Part shown: piece after piece, positions 15,398 through 24,486 of the stretch
Layout of the letters: the number at the start of each line of letters is the position of its first letter
Position numbering within the stretch: position 1 is the stretch's first letter
DNA from: JBCCQH01 sp039024435
Lineage (GTDB): Bacteria > Bacteroidota > Bacteroidia > J057 > JADKCL01
Direction of reading: 5' to 3'
Assembly (NCBI GenBank): GCA_039024435.1
Contig: JBCCQH010000114.1
Location: 1 to 24,528 of the forward strand
DNA length: 24,528 nt
Program-made: the position numbers and the translations under genes
The notes under the pieces: generated by a model
The model's database searches: none
What the model was told of the DNA's origin: nothing
Seen by the model: the letters and a program-made list of their open reading frames with translations, nothing else

Positions 15398-18300
15398 ATG
15401 CAAGACGCGAATACAATATCGCCTGGACCTGACCGCGAAACCGCGAAGAAGCCGTATGTGGGGTTGCGTCCTTTCCGCGAGGATGAGAACCACCTTTTCT
15501 TTGGTAGGGAGAAGCAGATCGATGAGCTGCTGGCCCGGCTGCGCAAAAGCCGCTTTGTTGCGGTGCTCGGGGCTTCGGGCTCGGGAAAATCTTCCTTGGT
15601 CAAGGCGGGCTTGCTCACTGCCCTCCACAGTGGCTACATGGTCAGCGCCGGCGCCCGCTGGAAAGTCTCGGTGGTGCGCCCCGGCAACGCGCCGACCGAA
15701 CGCCTCACTGAAGGTCTCGCCCGCCTGAAAGCGGGCCGTTCCTCGGAAGAAGATGTCATTGCTCCGGAAAAAATGATCCGGACCGTTCTGCACCACAGCA
15801 GCCGCGGGCTGGTCGATGTCGCCCGGAATGTCGTTCTGGGTGAACAGGAAAATCTCCTGTTGGTGGTGGACCAGTTTGAGGAACTGTTTCGCTTTCCACC
15901 CCGCAGTCCGGGCAATGAAGAGGCGCTGGAATTCGTCAAGCTTCTCATCAATGCCGGCTCGCAACTCAAAGTCCCGATCTATATCATCATCACCATGCGC
16001 TCCGACTTCCTCGGAGATTGCAGCCGTTTCCCGGGCCTGCCCGAGATGATCAACCAAGGCCAGTACCTCGTGCCAAACATGAGCCGAGAAAACTTCCGGG
16101 CGGTCATCTCTTCGCCCGCGGCGGTGTTTTACCGGGAAATCTCCGCGCCGCTCGAAACCCGATTGCTGAACGATATCGGGGATCGTTTGGACCAATTGCC
16201 GATCTTGCAGCACGCGCTCATGCGCACCTGGGACCGCTGGATGGAGGATACCGGGGGCAAGGGCGCCATCTTGCTGCGGCACTACCTCGAGGTGGGGGGC
16301 ATGGCCCGTGCTCTGGACCAGCACGCCGAGGAGATCTACGCCGAGCTGAGCAGTGCGCACCTACAAAAGGTGTGCGAAGACGTATTTCGCGTCATCACCA
16401 CCAAAGGCAGCGATAACCGGGGGGTGCGCAGACCGACCCCTTTTGACCAGGTGTGTAAGATTACCGGAGCCGACGCAGAAAGCGTGCGGAAGGTACTGCA
16501 TGCGTTTCGGACCCCGGGTCGGACCTTTGTCTTGCCCTTTGTCCCGACGGAACTGGCGGATGGCGTCATCGTGGACATTTCCCACGAAACCCTGATGCGG
16601 GTCTGGGCCCGCCTCGTCCGCTGGGTCAACGAAGAAGCCGACTCTACTGCGATGTACCTGCGCATCCGCGAGGCGATGGTGCTGTTCCAGGAAGGAAAGG
16701 GGGGCTTGTGGCGACCGCCGGAGCTGCACCTGGCGACCGCTTGGGTCGCCAAAGAAGCCCCAACCGAAGACTGGGCTTCGCAGTTGGGCGGGGATTTTTC
16801 CGCGGCGATGGATTTTGTTGCCCAGTCGGATGCTGCGTACTCGGCGGAACTGGCGGCAAATGAACGGGAACGGCGGGCGAAATTGCGGCGGGCGCGCCGC
16901 TTTGCTTTTGTGCTGGCCGTTGCCTCGGCGATTGCGCTGGGCCTCACCATATTTGCGGTGCGGGCCAAAGGCGAGGCCGATCAGCAGCGCGAGATTGCCG
17001 TACTGCGCGAAGAACAGGCCGTCACCGCTTTGAACGAGGCGGAAGAAGCCCGGCTCACGGCTGTATCCGCCCAAAAAACCGCCGAGGACAGCACTCTGTC
17101 CGCAAACCGCTCCCGGCAGCGCGCCAACGAAAAGGCCCGCCTCGCCGACTCGCTCCGCCTCAAAGCCAATGTCCAGCGCCGCCTCGCGGAAGTGCAGCGC
17201 CTCATGGCCGTCGCCGCCAAGGATTCCGCCGACGTGGCCCGCGCCCGCGCCAATGAGAACGCGGACGAGGCCGCCCGGCAGACCGAAATCGCCCAGGAAA
17301 AGGAGCAGCAAGCCATTTCCGCCAAAAACCAGGCCGAACGTTTGCGCACCCTGTCGATTGCCCGCTCGCTTGCGGTCAAGTCGGCCAACCAAAAAGATGA
17401 CCTTCAGCTCAAGGCGCTGATCGCCTACCAAGCCTACAAATTCCACAACGAGCAAGACGGGGACCGCTACGATCCCGACCAGTACCACGCCCTCTACGAC
17501 GCCCGCCGCGCCCTTTCCGGGGGCGAATTCAACCGCCTGCGGAAGATGTCCGCTGGGGTACGTGGCATAATTGTCGATCCCCGCAATGGTACTCTGATCA
17601 CCTACGCGGGCGACGGTCAGGTCAAGGGCGGGGCCATGCGCGAACCGGGCAACCTCTGGCTGTCGGCCGGAAGTTCGGTGCGGGGGGCCGCCCTGATTCC
17701 CAATGCTAAGAAACTCGTGGTGGCCCTGGAAGATGGCGCCATCTATGTCACCGATCCGCGCAGCAGTTTGCCGCCGCCCCTCGTGGAACTTGAGGACCGG
17801 ATCCACGGAATGGTCTACCTCGCGCAGCCGGAGGCGATTGTCGTTGCCGGCAACTCGGGCACCATCTGGTCGGTCGACCCGGTCTTCGGGCACGTTCGGT
17901 CGCTGGGCTCAGCCGGCGGCTCGGTGCGGAACCTCCTGCACGATTCCCGCACCCAGGCGCTGATCTACTGCAATGCCAACGGCGAAGTGGGCGCATTGAC
18001 TCAGAACTCGACCGGACCCGGGCAAAAGCTTTATCAACCGGCAAACTGGCGGCTAGAAGCATTTTCCATTGCCTTGAGTCCCGACCAGCAAACGATTGCC
18101 ATTGGCACCGGAAAAGGGGACATCCTGCTGGTGCCCCGCACCGGGGGAGCCGCAACGGGCATCTTGCAGGGCCACACCAAAATGGTCAACGCCCTGGCGT
18201 ATTCTCCCTCGGGAAAATTTCTGGCCAGCGCGAGCAACGACCGCACGGCGCGGCTTTGGAACCTCGACCAGCCGGGCTCCCTGCCCACAATCCTGAACGA

Positions 18301-18508
18301 CCACGAGTCCTGGGTGCGTTCTTTGACCTTTCTCGCCGATGAAAGCAAGTTGCTGACCGGGGCGGCCGACGGGACAGTGCGGGAATTTCCCTTGCAGTTC
18401 GATGAACTGGCCCAGGATTTCTGCGGTCTCCTGGAACGCAATTTTACCGCTGACGAATGGAGCACCTACATTCCCGCAATCCCTTATCAATCGACCTGTC
18501 CGAAATGA
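15398..18508 (+). CDS. nSTAND1 NTPase with transmembrane helix, coiled coil and WD40 propeller
   Basis: A 1036-residue STAND-type switch. The nSTAND1 opening KPYVGLRPFREDENHLFFGRE leads into the P-loop GASGSGKSS (58-66, K64). Walker B is LLLVVDQFEELF (about 151-162), followed by TMRSDFLGDC, the sensor-like arginine motif of the family. A winged-helix-like region follows. One membrane helix (about 502-521, FAFVLAVASAIALGLTIFAV) is followed by ~130 residues of Ala/Glu/Arg coiled coil, and then the typical SIARSLAVKSANQKDDLQLKA/AYQAYKF linker seen before WD40 domains in Bacteroidota. The C-terminal ~300 residues form a WD40-like propeller, clearest at LQGHTKMVNALAYSPSGKFL ... RTARLWNL. STAND proteins oligomerise on ligand binding and trigger partnered effectors; the adjacent triple-TIR protein is the natural candidate. 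The next gene overlaps by 4 nt. Confidence 0.9.
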   Translation: MQDANTISPGPDRETAKKPYVGLRPFREDENHLFFGREKQIDELLARLRKSRFVAVLGASGSGKSSLVKAGLLTALHSGYMVSAGARWKVSVVRPGNAPTERLTEGLARLKAGRSSEEDVIAPEKMIRTVLHHSSRGLVDVARNVVLGEQENLLLVVDQFEELFRFPPRSPGNEEALEFVKLLINAGSQLKVPIYIIITMRSDFLGDCSRFPGLPEMINQGQYLVPNMSRENFRAVISSPAAVFYREISAPLETRLLNDIGDRLDQLPILQHALMRTWDRWMEDTGGKGAILLRHYLEVGGMARALDQHAEEIYAELSSAHLQKVCEDVFRVITTKGSDNRGVRRPTPFDQVCKITGADAESVRKVLHAFRTPGRTFVLPFVPTELADGVIVDISHETLMRVWARLVRWVNEEADSTAMYLRIREAMVLFQEGKGGLWRPPELHLATAWVAKEAPTEDWASQLGGDFSAAMDFVAQSDAAYSAELAANERERRAKLRRARRFAFVLAVASAIALGLTIFAVRAKGEADQQREIAVLREEQAVTALNEAEEARLTAVSAQKTAEDSTLSANRSRQRANEKARLADSLRLKANVQRRLAEVQRLMAVAAKDSADVARARANENADEAARQTEIAQEKEQQAISAKNQAERLRTLSIARSLAVKSANQKDDLQLKALIAYQAYKFHNEQDGDRYDPDQYHALYDARRALSGGEFNRLRKMSAGVRGIIVDPRNGTLITYAGDGQVKGGAMREPGNLWLSAGSSVRGAALIPNAKKLVVALEDGAIYVTDPRSSLPPPLVELEDRIHGMVYLAQPEAIVVAGNSGTIWSVDPVFGHVRSLGSAGGSVRNLLHDSRTQALIYCNANGEVGALTQNSTGPGQKLYQPANWRLEAFSIALSPDQQTIAIGTGKGDILLVPRTGGAATGILQGHTKMVNALAYSPSGKFLASASNDRTARLWNLDQPGSLPTILNDHESWVRSLTFLADESKLLTGAADGTVREFPLQFDELAQDFCGLLERNFTADEWSTYIPAIPYQSTCPK

Positions 18509-19596
18509 AGTTACTCGAAAAAGCTTGCCTGGCTTGGAGCAGAATCACTGTGTGGGGTTTGGCCGTCCTCTTATTGTGGGGCGGGCGTTCCCTTTCGGCC
18601 CAGGATGGTGGAGCGGAGTGTATCCGCCGGGCGCAGTCGCTCTACGACCGGGGCAGTCTGGTGGAAGTCGCCCGGGAATTGCCCGAATGTCTGCGCCGCA
18701 AGGATCTGAGTCGGGAAAAACGCGCCGAAGGCTACATCGTGCTTGCCCAGACCTATCTGTTTCTTGACCGGTACCAGGAGGCCGCCCGGATGATCCGCAA
18801 ACTCCTGCGTTCCAATCCGGAATTCTCGGCCGATCCCCGGCTGTATTCTTCGGAGTTTATGCAATTGGTTGACGGTTTTCGGGCCGTTCCGCTGGTGAGC
18901 CTCGGCGCCCGGGGCGGATTGAACCAAAGCCTCGTGGAAGTCATCACTTCCTACAGTGTGGGGGCCCAGGAGCCTGCTTACAATGGGGCTTACATCCGGC
19001 GTCTGGGCTGGAACGGTGCCCTGACCGCCGATTTCTATCTGTTTCACAATACCACTATTGGCTTTGAGCTGATGTACACGGTAAAGGAGTTTACGTTCTG
19101 GGAAAATCCTTTGCCGCAGACGATTCTCAGCTACCGGGAAATCCTGAACTACGCCGAGGTGCCGTTGACCTTGAAATACGAGTTTGGCCGGGGGCGATTC
19201 ACGCCCTACGTCCGGGCCGGCGGCAGCATTGGGCGGCTGTTGTGGGCCAACAAAGACAGCATTTCTACCCGGGTCAATGCTGATCCTGCGACAATCACCC
19301 TCACCGGGGAAGCAATTTCCATCACCAAGCAGCGCAACGAGTGGGAGTACAATCTACTTTTGGGCGCGGGCCTGTCGATCAGATCGGGATTTAACCGGGT
19401 CATTTTTGAGGCCCGCTACCGCCACGGCATGTACAACATCGTGGACACCAAAAATCGCTTCCAAAACCCGCAGTTTCAGTATTTCTACTACAGCATTGAC
19501 GACGATTTTCGGCTGCACAACCTGGAATTGAGCATCGGGTATACGCACCGTTTCTGGAAAGTTCGGTCCCGCAAACGAAAACTAAATCGCAAATGA
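18505..19596 (+). CDS. Exported TPR-like plus outer-membrane beta-barrel protein
   Basis: A 363-residue exported protein. The start ATG at 18505 overlaps the STAND stop (ATGA); a longer in-frame start at 18457 would place 16 residues ahead of the signal peptide and is rejected. Signal peptide 1-32 ends RSLSA before QDGG. Residues about 36-105 are helical and TPR-like (AQSLYDRGSLVEVARELPEC, AQTYLFLDRYQEAARMIRKLL). The rest is a run of amphipathic, aromatic beta-strands (LTADFYLFHNTTIGFELMYT, LTLKYEFGRGRFTPYVRAGG, LELSIGYTHRFWK) as in PorT/OmpA-type barrels of Bacteroidota. Coupling to a STAND-WD40 gene recurs, to my knowledge, in Saprospiria-like genomes, though I cannot verify it here. It would tie the cytosolic or inner-membrane switch to the outer membrane. 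Confidence 0.8.
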   Translation: MKLLEKACLAWSRITVWGLAVLLLWGGRSLSAQDGGAECIRRAQSLYDRGSLVEVARELPECLRRKDLSREKRAEGYIVLAQTYLFLDRYQEAARMIRKLLRSNPEFSADPRLYSSEFMQLVDGFRAVPLVSLGARGGLNQSLVEVITSYSVGAQEPAYNGAYIRRLGWNGALTADFYLFHNTTIGFELMYTVKEFTFWENPLPQTILSYREILNYAEVPLTLKYEFGRGRFTPYVRAGGSIGRLLWANKDSISTRVNADPATITLTGEAISITKQRNEWEYNLLLGAGLSIRSGFNRVIFEARYRHGMYNIVDTKNRFQNPQFQYFYYSIDDDFRLHNLELSIGYTHRFWKVRSRKRKLNRK

Positions 19597-20822
19597 AATC
19601 CTTGATCAAATTCTTCTCCCTTGTGCTGGTGCTCGGACTATGCGGTTGTGCCCCCGACGATCCCAAAGTGGACTCCACCGGCATCGAAGTCTACCAGCTT
19701 TACGGTGAGGCCTCGGGGCTGATTCCGGTTGAGATGTTGCTGGCCAGCTCGGGCCCGGACTTGTCGATTCTGGCGACCCGGTCCCCAAGCGACCAATCGG
19801 TTCCGACTTTGATTGGGGTGAATATGGATGGTTCGAAGCGCGGCGTGCGCAACATCGCCGTCCCCGATTCCAATTTTTCCTACCTGCCCGCCGACCTCAA
19901 GGATCTGGAGTCCGGTGGAATATTGTTTTGCGGAACAGCATTTTTCTTCAATGCCCTCACCGATATATCGACCGTGCGGCCCTTTATTTTCAACACCGAG
20001 CCCTCCGGTGATATCAGGTGGTCACAGGTCTACGCGGAGGATGGGTTTCCGGAACTGGGCAATGCCATTGTGGCCGCCAGCAATCCGGATACGGTTCTGG
20101 TCATGGTGGGATCCCGGCGCTCCGGTCCGACTTCCGATGTCATGGTCCAGCAGGTGACCTCATCGGGGACCTTGATTCGGCTGGATACGTTCGGGACCAG
20201 CGCTACCCAGGAAGTCGGACTCGACATCGCCAATCTGGGGAATGACTTTTTGGTGCTGAGTTCGGCGGAGGGCCCGGGCGGGGGAAATATCGGTCTGGAG
20301 ATCACGCGGGTGGACCTAAGCGGAAACGGGACGCTTCTGCAGCGCTACGAGAACAGCAGTGACATTCTCGGTCAGCGGATCGTCGTCCTGGACGATGGCT
20401 TTTTGATCCTGGGCAACACCATCAATGAATTGAGTCTTTCCGGACCTTGGCCGCCGACCTACGGCTCCGGGCCGGAGGTGTCGTACGTACTGCTCGCGAT
20501 CGATGCCGCGGGCAACCTGCTCTGGGAAAACACGGGCAATCCCGGTCTCTATGCTCGCGACGTGGTGCAGCACGCCGATGGCACTTACTCGATCTTGTGC
20601 GATACGATCCTCAACGATGGCACCTCAAACATTTACGTCGGTGAACTGGACTCGGAGGGGCGCTTTCTTTCGGGCCAATCGTACGGCTACGACAGCACCG
20701 AAACGGGGGCGGCAATGCTGGCTCCGTCGGAGGACGCCCTGCTGGTGGTCGGCGAGACCCAGAATCCGGGCCTGCGCAAGACGGTTTACATGCAGTTACA
20801 GCGCGATACCAGTTCGGATTGA
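19593..20822 (+). CDS. Lipoprotein with beta-propeller-like repeats
   Basis: A 409-residue lipoprotein: MKSLIKFFSLVLVLGLCGC gives a hydrophobic core and a lipobox LCGC with C19 as the lipidated residue. The mature part is built of repeated short blades with alternating strands and the pattern 'VxxxDGTYxILC / LLWENTG / DSEGRFLSGQSYG', resembling beta-propeller lipoproteins that are common in Bacteroidota; exact blade number is not clear. The ATG overlaps the previous stop by 4 nt (ATGA), so it is translationally linked to the beta-barrel gene. It probably lies in the outer membrane as a partner of that barrel. No enzymatic motif is visible. Confidence 0.78.
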   Translation: MKSLIKFFSLVLVLGLCGCAPDDPKVDSTGIEVYQLYGEASGLIPVEMLLASSGPDLSILATRSPSDQSVPTLIGVNMDGSKRGVRNIAVPDSNFSYLPADLKDLESGGILFCGTAFFFNALTDISTVRPFIFNTEPSGDIRWSQVYAEDGFPELGNAIVAASNPDTVLVMVGSRRSGPTSDVMVQQVTSSGTLIRLDTFGTSATQEVGLDIANLGNDFLVLSSAEGPGGGNIGLEITRVDLSGNGTLLQRYENSSDILGQRIVVLDDGFLILGNTINELSLSGPWPPTYGSGPEVSYVLLAIDAAGNLLWENTGNPGLYARDVVQHADGTYSILCDTILNDGTSNIYVGELDSEGRFLSGQSYGYDSTETGAAMLAPSEDALLVVGETQNPGLRKTVYMQLQRDTSSD

Positions 20823-21156
20823 CCGGCGAGTGTGCTTGAGCGGTGCGGCGCTTCGGATCGGATTGGCCGGCCCGGTCTGCCCAAGGCAATCAGAAGGATA
20901 GATTGTCAGACGTTTGCCTCGGTGGGGACAAGGATTCGGATGAACCCCTCGCACGGCGATCAGAGTTCCCCAATGGTGCCGGATTGTCGTTCCCGAGCAG
21001 CATTTTCGGCTTTGCGCTCCTGGGCGATGCGTACCCGCGCGCTGCAATCTACTTTCCGCCATTCCTAGGTCCGCGAGCCCCGGTTTTTTTCCAAAAAATC
21101 TCACAAATCTCGGTTTGTGTGGTTGAGGATTCAAACACATCATTCAATCACGCAAC
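20823..21156. other. 334-bp intergenic region
   Basis: Between the lipoprotein gene and the next exported protein. No credible gene, tRNA or strong terminator is seen; small open frames here have arginine-rich, out-of-frame character. The final ~80 bases are AT-richer and include CGGTTTGTGTGGTTGAGG, where the promoter of the next gene is likely, but no convincing -7 box was found. Confidence 0.5.
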
Positions 21157-21999
21157 ATGAACTTAAAATACGCATATACCTTGATCTTGGGCTTGTTTTT
21201 GGGCGGAATACTGAACGCACAAAGTGACACCAAGACGGGCCTCGACGAGACTTTTCGCTTCCGAGGCGTAGCCGAAATCGGCTTCCTGGGCGTCATCGAC
21301 CACAAAGTCCAATTCAGCAACAGTGGCACTTACTTCGATTACGTAGAAGACGGTGGCCAGGACATCCTGTTCCCGATCACGCGGTTTTCGCTAGAAGTTG
21401 ACTTCAATAAGCGCAACACGTTTGTCCTGCTGTACCAACCGCTGCGCCTGGAATCGCAAGTGCTGCTCACCGAGGATCTGCTGGTGGACGAATTGACTTT
21501 CCCGGCCAATACCAGCGTCAAACTCCTCTACAATTTTCCCTTTTTCCGCTTCAGCTACCTCCGGGAATTGATGCCGGACCACGAAAAGTGGTCCTTTGCC
21601 ATCGGGGCGACCTTGCAACTGCGCAACGCCACCATTTCCTTCGAATCGGCGGACGGCTCGCTGTTCCGCACCAACCGTTCGCTGGGACCGGTGCCTGCGC
21701 TCAAGATCCGGAGCCGTCGCCAGTGGAATCCGCGCCTCTTTACTGAATTGGAAGCGGATGGCATCTACGCCCCGATCAGCTACCTCAACGGCAGCGACAA
21801 CGAAGTTGTGGGCGCTATCCTCGACGCCAGCCTTCGCCAGGGAATCCACCTGGGCGGGCCGGTCACTGCCTTTTTCAATGCCCGTTACCTGGGTGGGGGA
21901 GCGGTTGGCACCTCCGAAGAAGATGGCCCCGGCGACGGCTACGTGCGGAACTGGCTGAACTTTCTGACGATCACGAGCGGGTTTGTGTACGAGTTTTAG
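21157..21999 (+). CDS. Exported beta-barrel-like protein
   Basis: A 280-residue protein with a clear signal peptide (MNLKYAYTLILGLFLGGILNA, cleavage before QSDT). The mature part is a series of amphipathic strands (FSLEVDFNKRNTFVLLYQPL, VKLLYNFPFFRFSYLREL, WSFAIGATLQLRNATISFES, GPVTAFFNARYLGGGA) and ends in an aromatic strand LTITSGFVYEF with terminal Phe, the hallmark of outer-membrane barrels. The function is unknown. It stands 334 bp beyond the lipoprotein gene, so it is probably a separate unit, convergent with the beta-helix gene (55-bp gap). Confidence 0.78.
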   Translation: MNLKYAYTLILGLFLGGILNAQSDTKTGLDETFRFRGVAEIGFLGVIDHKVQFSNSGTYFDYVEDGGQDILFPITRFSLEVDFNKRNTFVLLYQPLRLESQVLLTEDLLVDELTFPANTSVKLLYNFPFFRFSYLRELMPDHEKWSFAIGATLQLRNATISFESADGSLFRTNRSLGPVPALKIRSRRQWNPRLFTELEADGIYAPISYLNGSDNEVVGAILDASLRQGIHLGGPVTAFFNARYLGGGAVGTSEEDGPGDGYVRNWLNFLTITSGFVYEF

Positions 22000-22054
22000 G
22001 TCGTACCTTGCGGAAGGTGGTGGGCTCGCGGTGCGGTGAGTTGTCCACCACGGC

Positions 22055-24298
22055 TCAGTGAGCGACCGTGACTTTCCGGGAAAATGTACCCGCGGCGCCC
22101 CTTAATTGCAGCAGGTAAATGCCCTCCGCAAGCGACGCAACGGTGAGGAGGTGGGGACCCGATCCGGTCCAGCTTCCTCCTCGCAGTTGACGTCCCCGCA
22201 AGTCACTCAGTGTGTAGATCACGGAACCTTGATTTTCTCCGGGGAATGCCACCTGGAGTGCCCCATCGGCGGGCAGGGGGAATACTTGTGGGATAAATTC
22301 CGCGGCCAGGACGACTTCCACGACGGGCGAATAGTGGATCGCGCCGTTGAAATCGACTTGCCGCAGGCGGTAATAGAGGCGGGAACCGAGCGGTTTGGTA
22401 TCGGTGAAGGTGTAGACATGGCCGTCGGGATCGTTGCCCTGGCCAGCGCGCGCGCCAATCTGCTCGAACTGCTGCCCATCCGGGCTGCGTTCCACCACAA
22501 AGCGCAGATTGTTGACTTCCTGGGTGGTCGACCAATCCAGGCGCACTTGCCCTCGCTCATTTGGGGCCGCCCCGAAGGCCAATCCTTCGACCGGCAACAC
22601 CACAAAACAGGTAAATTCCGAGGTGTTTCCGGAACTGGATGAGGTCGCGGAAGCCACCAACGTCCGATTATTGTCGATGGTTCCCAGGTAGTTCCAGTTG
22701 CCTAACCCGTTGGCGGTGACCGTCCCGAGGTAATCTTTGCCCTGACACGTGGCTGTACACACCGAATCGTAAAACAATTCTACGATGTCTCCCGGATTGG
22801 CCGATCCGGCCGCCCCGCTCCCGGTGACCGAAGAGAACACGGGGGAGGGATAGTTGTCATTGCCCGCGCCATTGAGTTCGATTCCGTCGCCGGTATTGCA
22901 GAACATGCTATTCCGGCGGATCGTGTTTTGCCGGGCGGAAGCCGTGGTCACGCCGACGCCGTAGTCGTTGTTGAAGGCGATGAGGTTGCCCTCACCGGTC
23001 CCACTCCCCCCAATGATGGCACCCGTAGTCCCGAAATCCGCCCGGATGCCCCCAGCGGCATTGGGCATGGGTTGGGTGCCGGTTACGTCGGTCCCGACGT
23101 AGTTGCCCTGGACGATGGCATTGTCCGCGTCAATCAGAAAAATGCCGTGCTCGGTAGTGCTGCCGGAAAATAGGTTGCGGGCCGCCGCCGAATTCCCCCC
23201 AATGGTCACGCCGGAGGAGTTGATGACGATGACTCCGGAATCATTGTTGGCAAGCGTGGCGGTGCCGGCGGCGTTCGTGCCGGACTTGTTGCCCTGGATG
23301 ATGCAATTGTTCGAGCCGCCGTTCAGGACGATGCCATGGAATTCGTGATCGGCAAATACATTGCCGTCGTTGGGACCAGTTCCGCCGATGGTGGTATTGG
23401 GTGCCCCGTTGATTGCGAGGCCGTTTTCGGCATTGCCGAGGGCGGCAGTACCCGCCGCATTTAGCCCGACAAAATTGCCCCGGAACTGGGTTCCGGAGAT
23501 TCCGTCGATGGTGACGCCATTGCCGGTGATGCCGGAGCCATTGCCGGCGATAACATTTCCCTCACCGGCGACCGATCCACCGATTACGTGGTTGGCGCCG
23601 GATCCGATGACTTGGATGCCGCCGACTCCATTGGGGAGGGCGGCGGTGCCGGTCACGTTCAGCCCGATGTAGTTGCCCGCGGTGGTATCGGTGCTGCAAT
23701 TCACAATCGACACACCAAAGACTCCGTTGCCCGAAATGAGGTTGCGTTCGCAAGCGGTGGCCCCCCCGAATTTGCAATTGTTGGCGTCGACTTCGACCTG
23801 AATGCCATTTTGGCCATTTCCGGCCGCGGCGGTGCCGGTAATGTTCGTTCCGATGTAGCACCCTGCAACCCGGCAATTGTCCGCCCCGATGAACTGAATG
23901 CCGTTGAACTGGAAGTTGCGGACATTGAGCGCCGCGATGGCCGAACCGGAAGCTCCGGCGAGGAATTGCAGGCCATTGTTGGAGCCACCTCCACCGTCGA
24001 GGGCCACTGCGGGATTGCCGCAGGGGACGTATCCTGGAGCGCTGGCCCCGTTGATGATGACGGGATCGGTGACCGCTACCATGGCGGAGGTCACGTTGAT
24101 GGTGCCGGCGACGGTAAACACGATGATGTCGGTTCCGGCCAGGGCATTGGCATCGGTGATGGCTTGCCGGAAACTGCCGAATCCCGAATTGTTGAGGTTG
24201 GTCACCAAAAAGGTCGCCGAAGAAGCGGAAAGTGGGGCGAGCAAGGTGAGGCATGCAACGAGGGCCAGCGCCGACAAGCGGAAACGAGGGGAATTCAT
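22055..24298 (-). CDS. T9SS-secreted parallel beta-helix protein
   Basis: A 747-residue secreted protein. Signal peptide 1-28 (SASSA before TFLV). The segment SGFGSFRQAITDANA is the opening commonly found in right-handed beta-helix surface proteins (after CSLREA-type starts). Residues 146-458 contain five repeats of 62-66 residues, each starting G(N/C)xxGxNxxGTA, then a GI/GLxI turn and an IGG..N.I/V strand. Residues about 590-670 look like a fibronectin/T9SS-associated beta-sandwich (LDWSTTQEVNNLRFVVERSP ... YYRLRQVDFNGAIHYSPVVEV), and the last ~75 residues are a type A T9SS sorting domain (FPLPADGALQVAF ... LAEGIYLLQLRG ... RKVTV). It is likely attached to the cell surface or released; ligand unknown. 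TGA lies inside the dyad GCTCA-G-TGAGC (22053-22063). Confidence 0.88.
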   Translation of the reverse strand: MNSPRFRLSALALVACLTLLAPLSASSATFLVTNLNNSGFGSFRQAITDANALAGTDIIVFTVAGTINVTSAMVAVTDPVIINGASAPGYVPCGNPAVALDGGGGSNNGLQFLAGASGSAIAALNVRNFQFNGIQFIGADNCRVAGCYIGTNITGTAAAGNGQNGIQVEVDANNCKFGGATACERNLISGNGVFGVSIVNCSTDTTAGNYIGLNVTGTAALPNGVGGIQVIGSGANHVIGGSVAGEGNVIAGNGSGITGNGVTIDGISGTQFRGNFVGLNAAGTAALGNAENGLAINGAPNTTIGGTGPNDGNVFADHEFHGIVLNGGSNNCIIQGNKSGTNAAGTATLANNDSGVIVINSSGVTIGGNSAAARNLFSGSTTEHGIFLIDADNAIVQGNYVGTDVTGTQPMPNAAGGIRADFGTTGAIIGGSGTGEGNLIAFNNDYGVGVTTASARQNTIRRNSMFCNTGDGIELNGAGNDNYPSPVFSSVTGSGAAGSANPGDIVELFYDSVCTATCQGKDYLGTVTANGLGNWNYLGTIDNNRTLVASATSSSSGNTSEFTCFVVLPVEGLAFGAAPNERGQVRLDWSTTQEVNNLRFVVERSPDGQQFEQIGARAGQGNDPDGHVYTFTDTKPLGSRLYYRLRQVDFNGAIHYSPVVEVVLAAEFIPQVFPLPADGALQVAFPGENQGSVIYTLSDLRGRQLRGGSWTGSGPHLLTVASLAEGIYLLQLRGAAGTFSRKVTVAH
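22925..23863 (-). repeat. Five tandem beta-helix repeat units in the T9SS protein
   Basis: The units begin at residues 146, 208, 274, 336 and 398 with GCYIGTN, GNYIGLN, GNFVGLN, GNKSGTN and GNYVGTD, each followed by xxGTAxxxN. The period is 62-66 residues (186-198 bp). Similarity is at the protein level with moderately diverged DNA, so the expansion is not very recent. Confidence 0.75.
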
Positions 24299-24320
24299 GT
24301 TCGTGTAATTAGTACAATAA

Positions 24321-24336
24321 CCTACATGAATGTAGG
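24321..24336. promoter_or_regulatory. Perfect palindrome upstream of the beta-helix gene
   Basis: CCTACAT-GA-ATGTAGG is a perfect 7-2-7 dyad 23-38 bases upstream of the ATG at 24298. It could be an operator, or a 5' hairpin in the leader of the mRNA. No Bacteroidota -33/-7 pair is obvious next to it. Confidence 0.35.
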
Positions 24337-24453
24337 AAATTTTAACCTCGAAATGAAGGAATTGTGTAAACAGCCGGTCAATTTTTGCGGAAACAGCCGA
24401 ATGGAGGAGGCGGTTGGTTGGATTTGCTGTTTCTGGAGGGGCTTTTTAGTGGG

Positions 24454-24486
24454 GCCGTGGGGTTTGGATCAAAACAAACCCACGGC
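24454..24486. other. Strong stem-loop near the right edge
   Basis: GCCGTGGGGTTTG (24454-24466) pairs with CAAACCCACGGC (24475-24486): 12 base pairs with a single bulged G and the 8-nt loop GATCAAAA. No T-run follows on either strand. It may be a terminator for a gene beyond the window, a transposon end, or part of a structured leader. The remaining bases 24337-24453 and 24487-24528 show nothing that I can name. Confidence 0.45.

Noticed and set aside
18457..18504. Earlier start of the TPR/barrel gene inside the STAND gene
   Set aside because: It would put 16 polar residues ahead of the signal peptide; the ATGA overlap at 18505 is the usual arrangement.
22016..22063. Terminator between the convergent genes (TGGTGG/CCACCA and GCTCA-G-TGAGC)
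   Set aside because: Stems are short, the first has a 21-base loop and no T-run follows; not strong enough to list as a terminator.
22925..23863. CRISPR-like or DNA-level tandem array
   Set aside because: The periodicity is that of beta-helix protein repeats; there are no identical short repeats with unique spacers.
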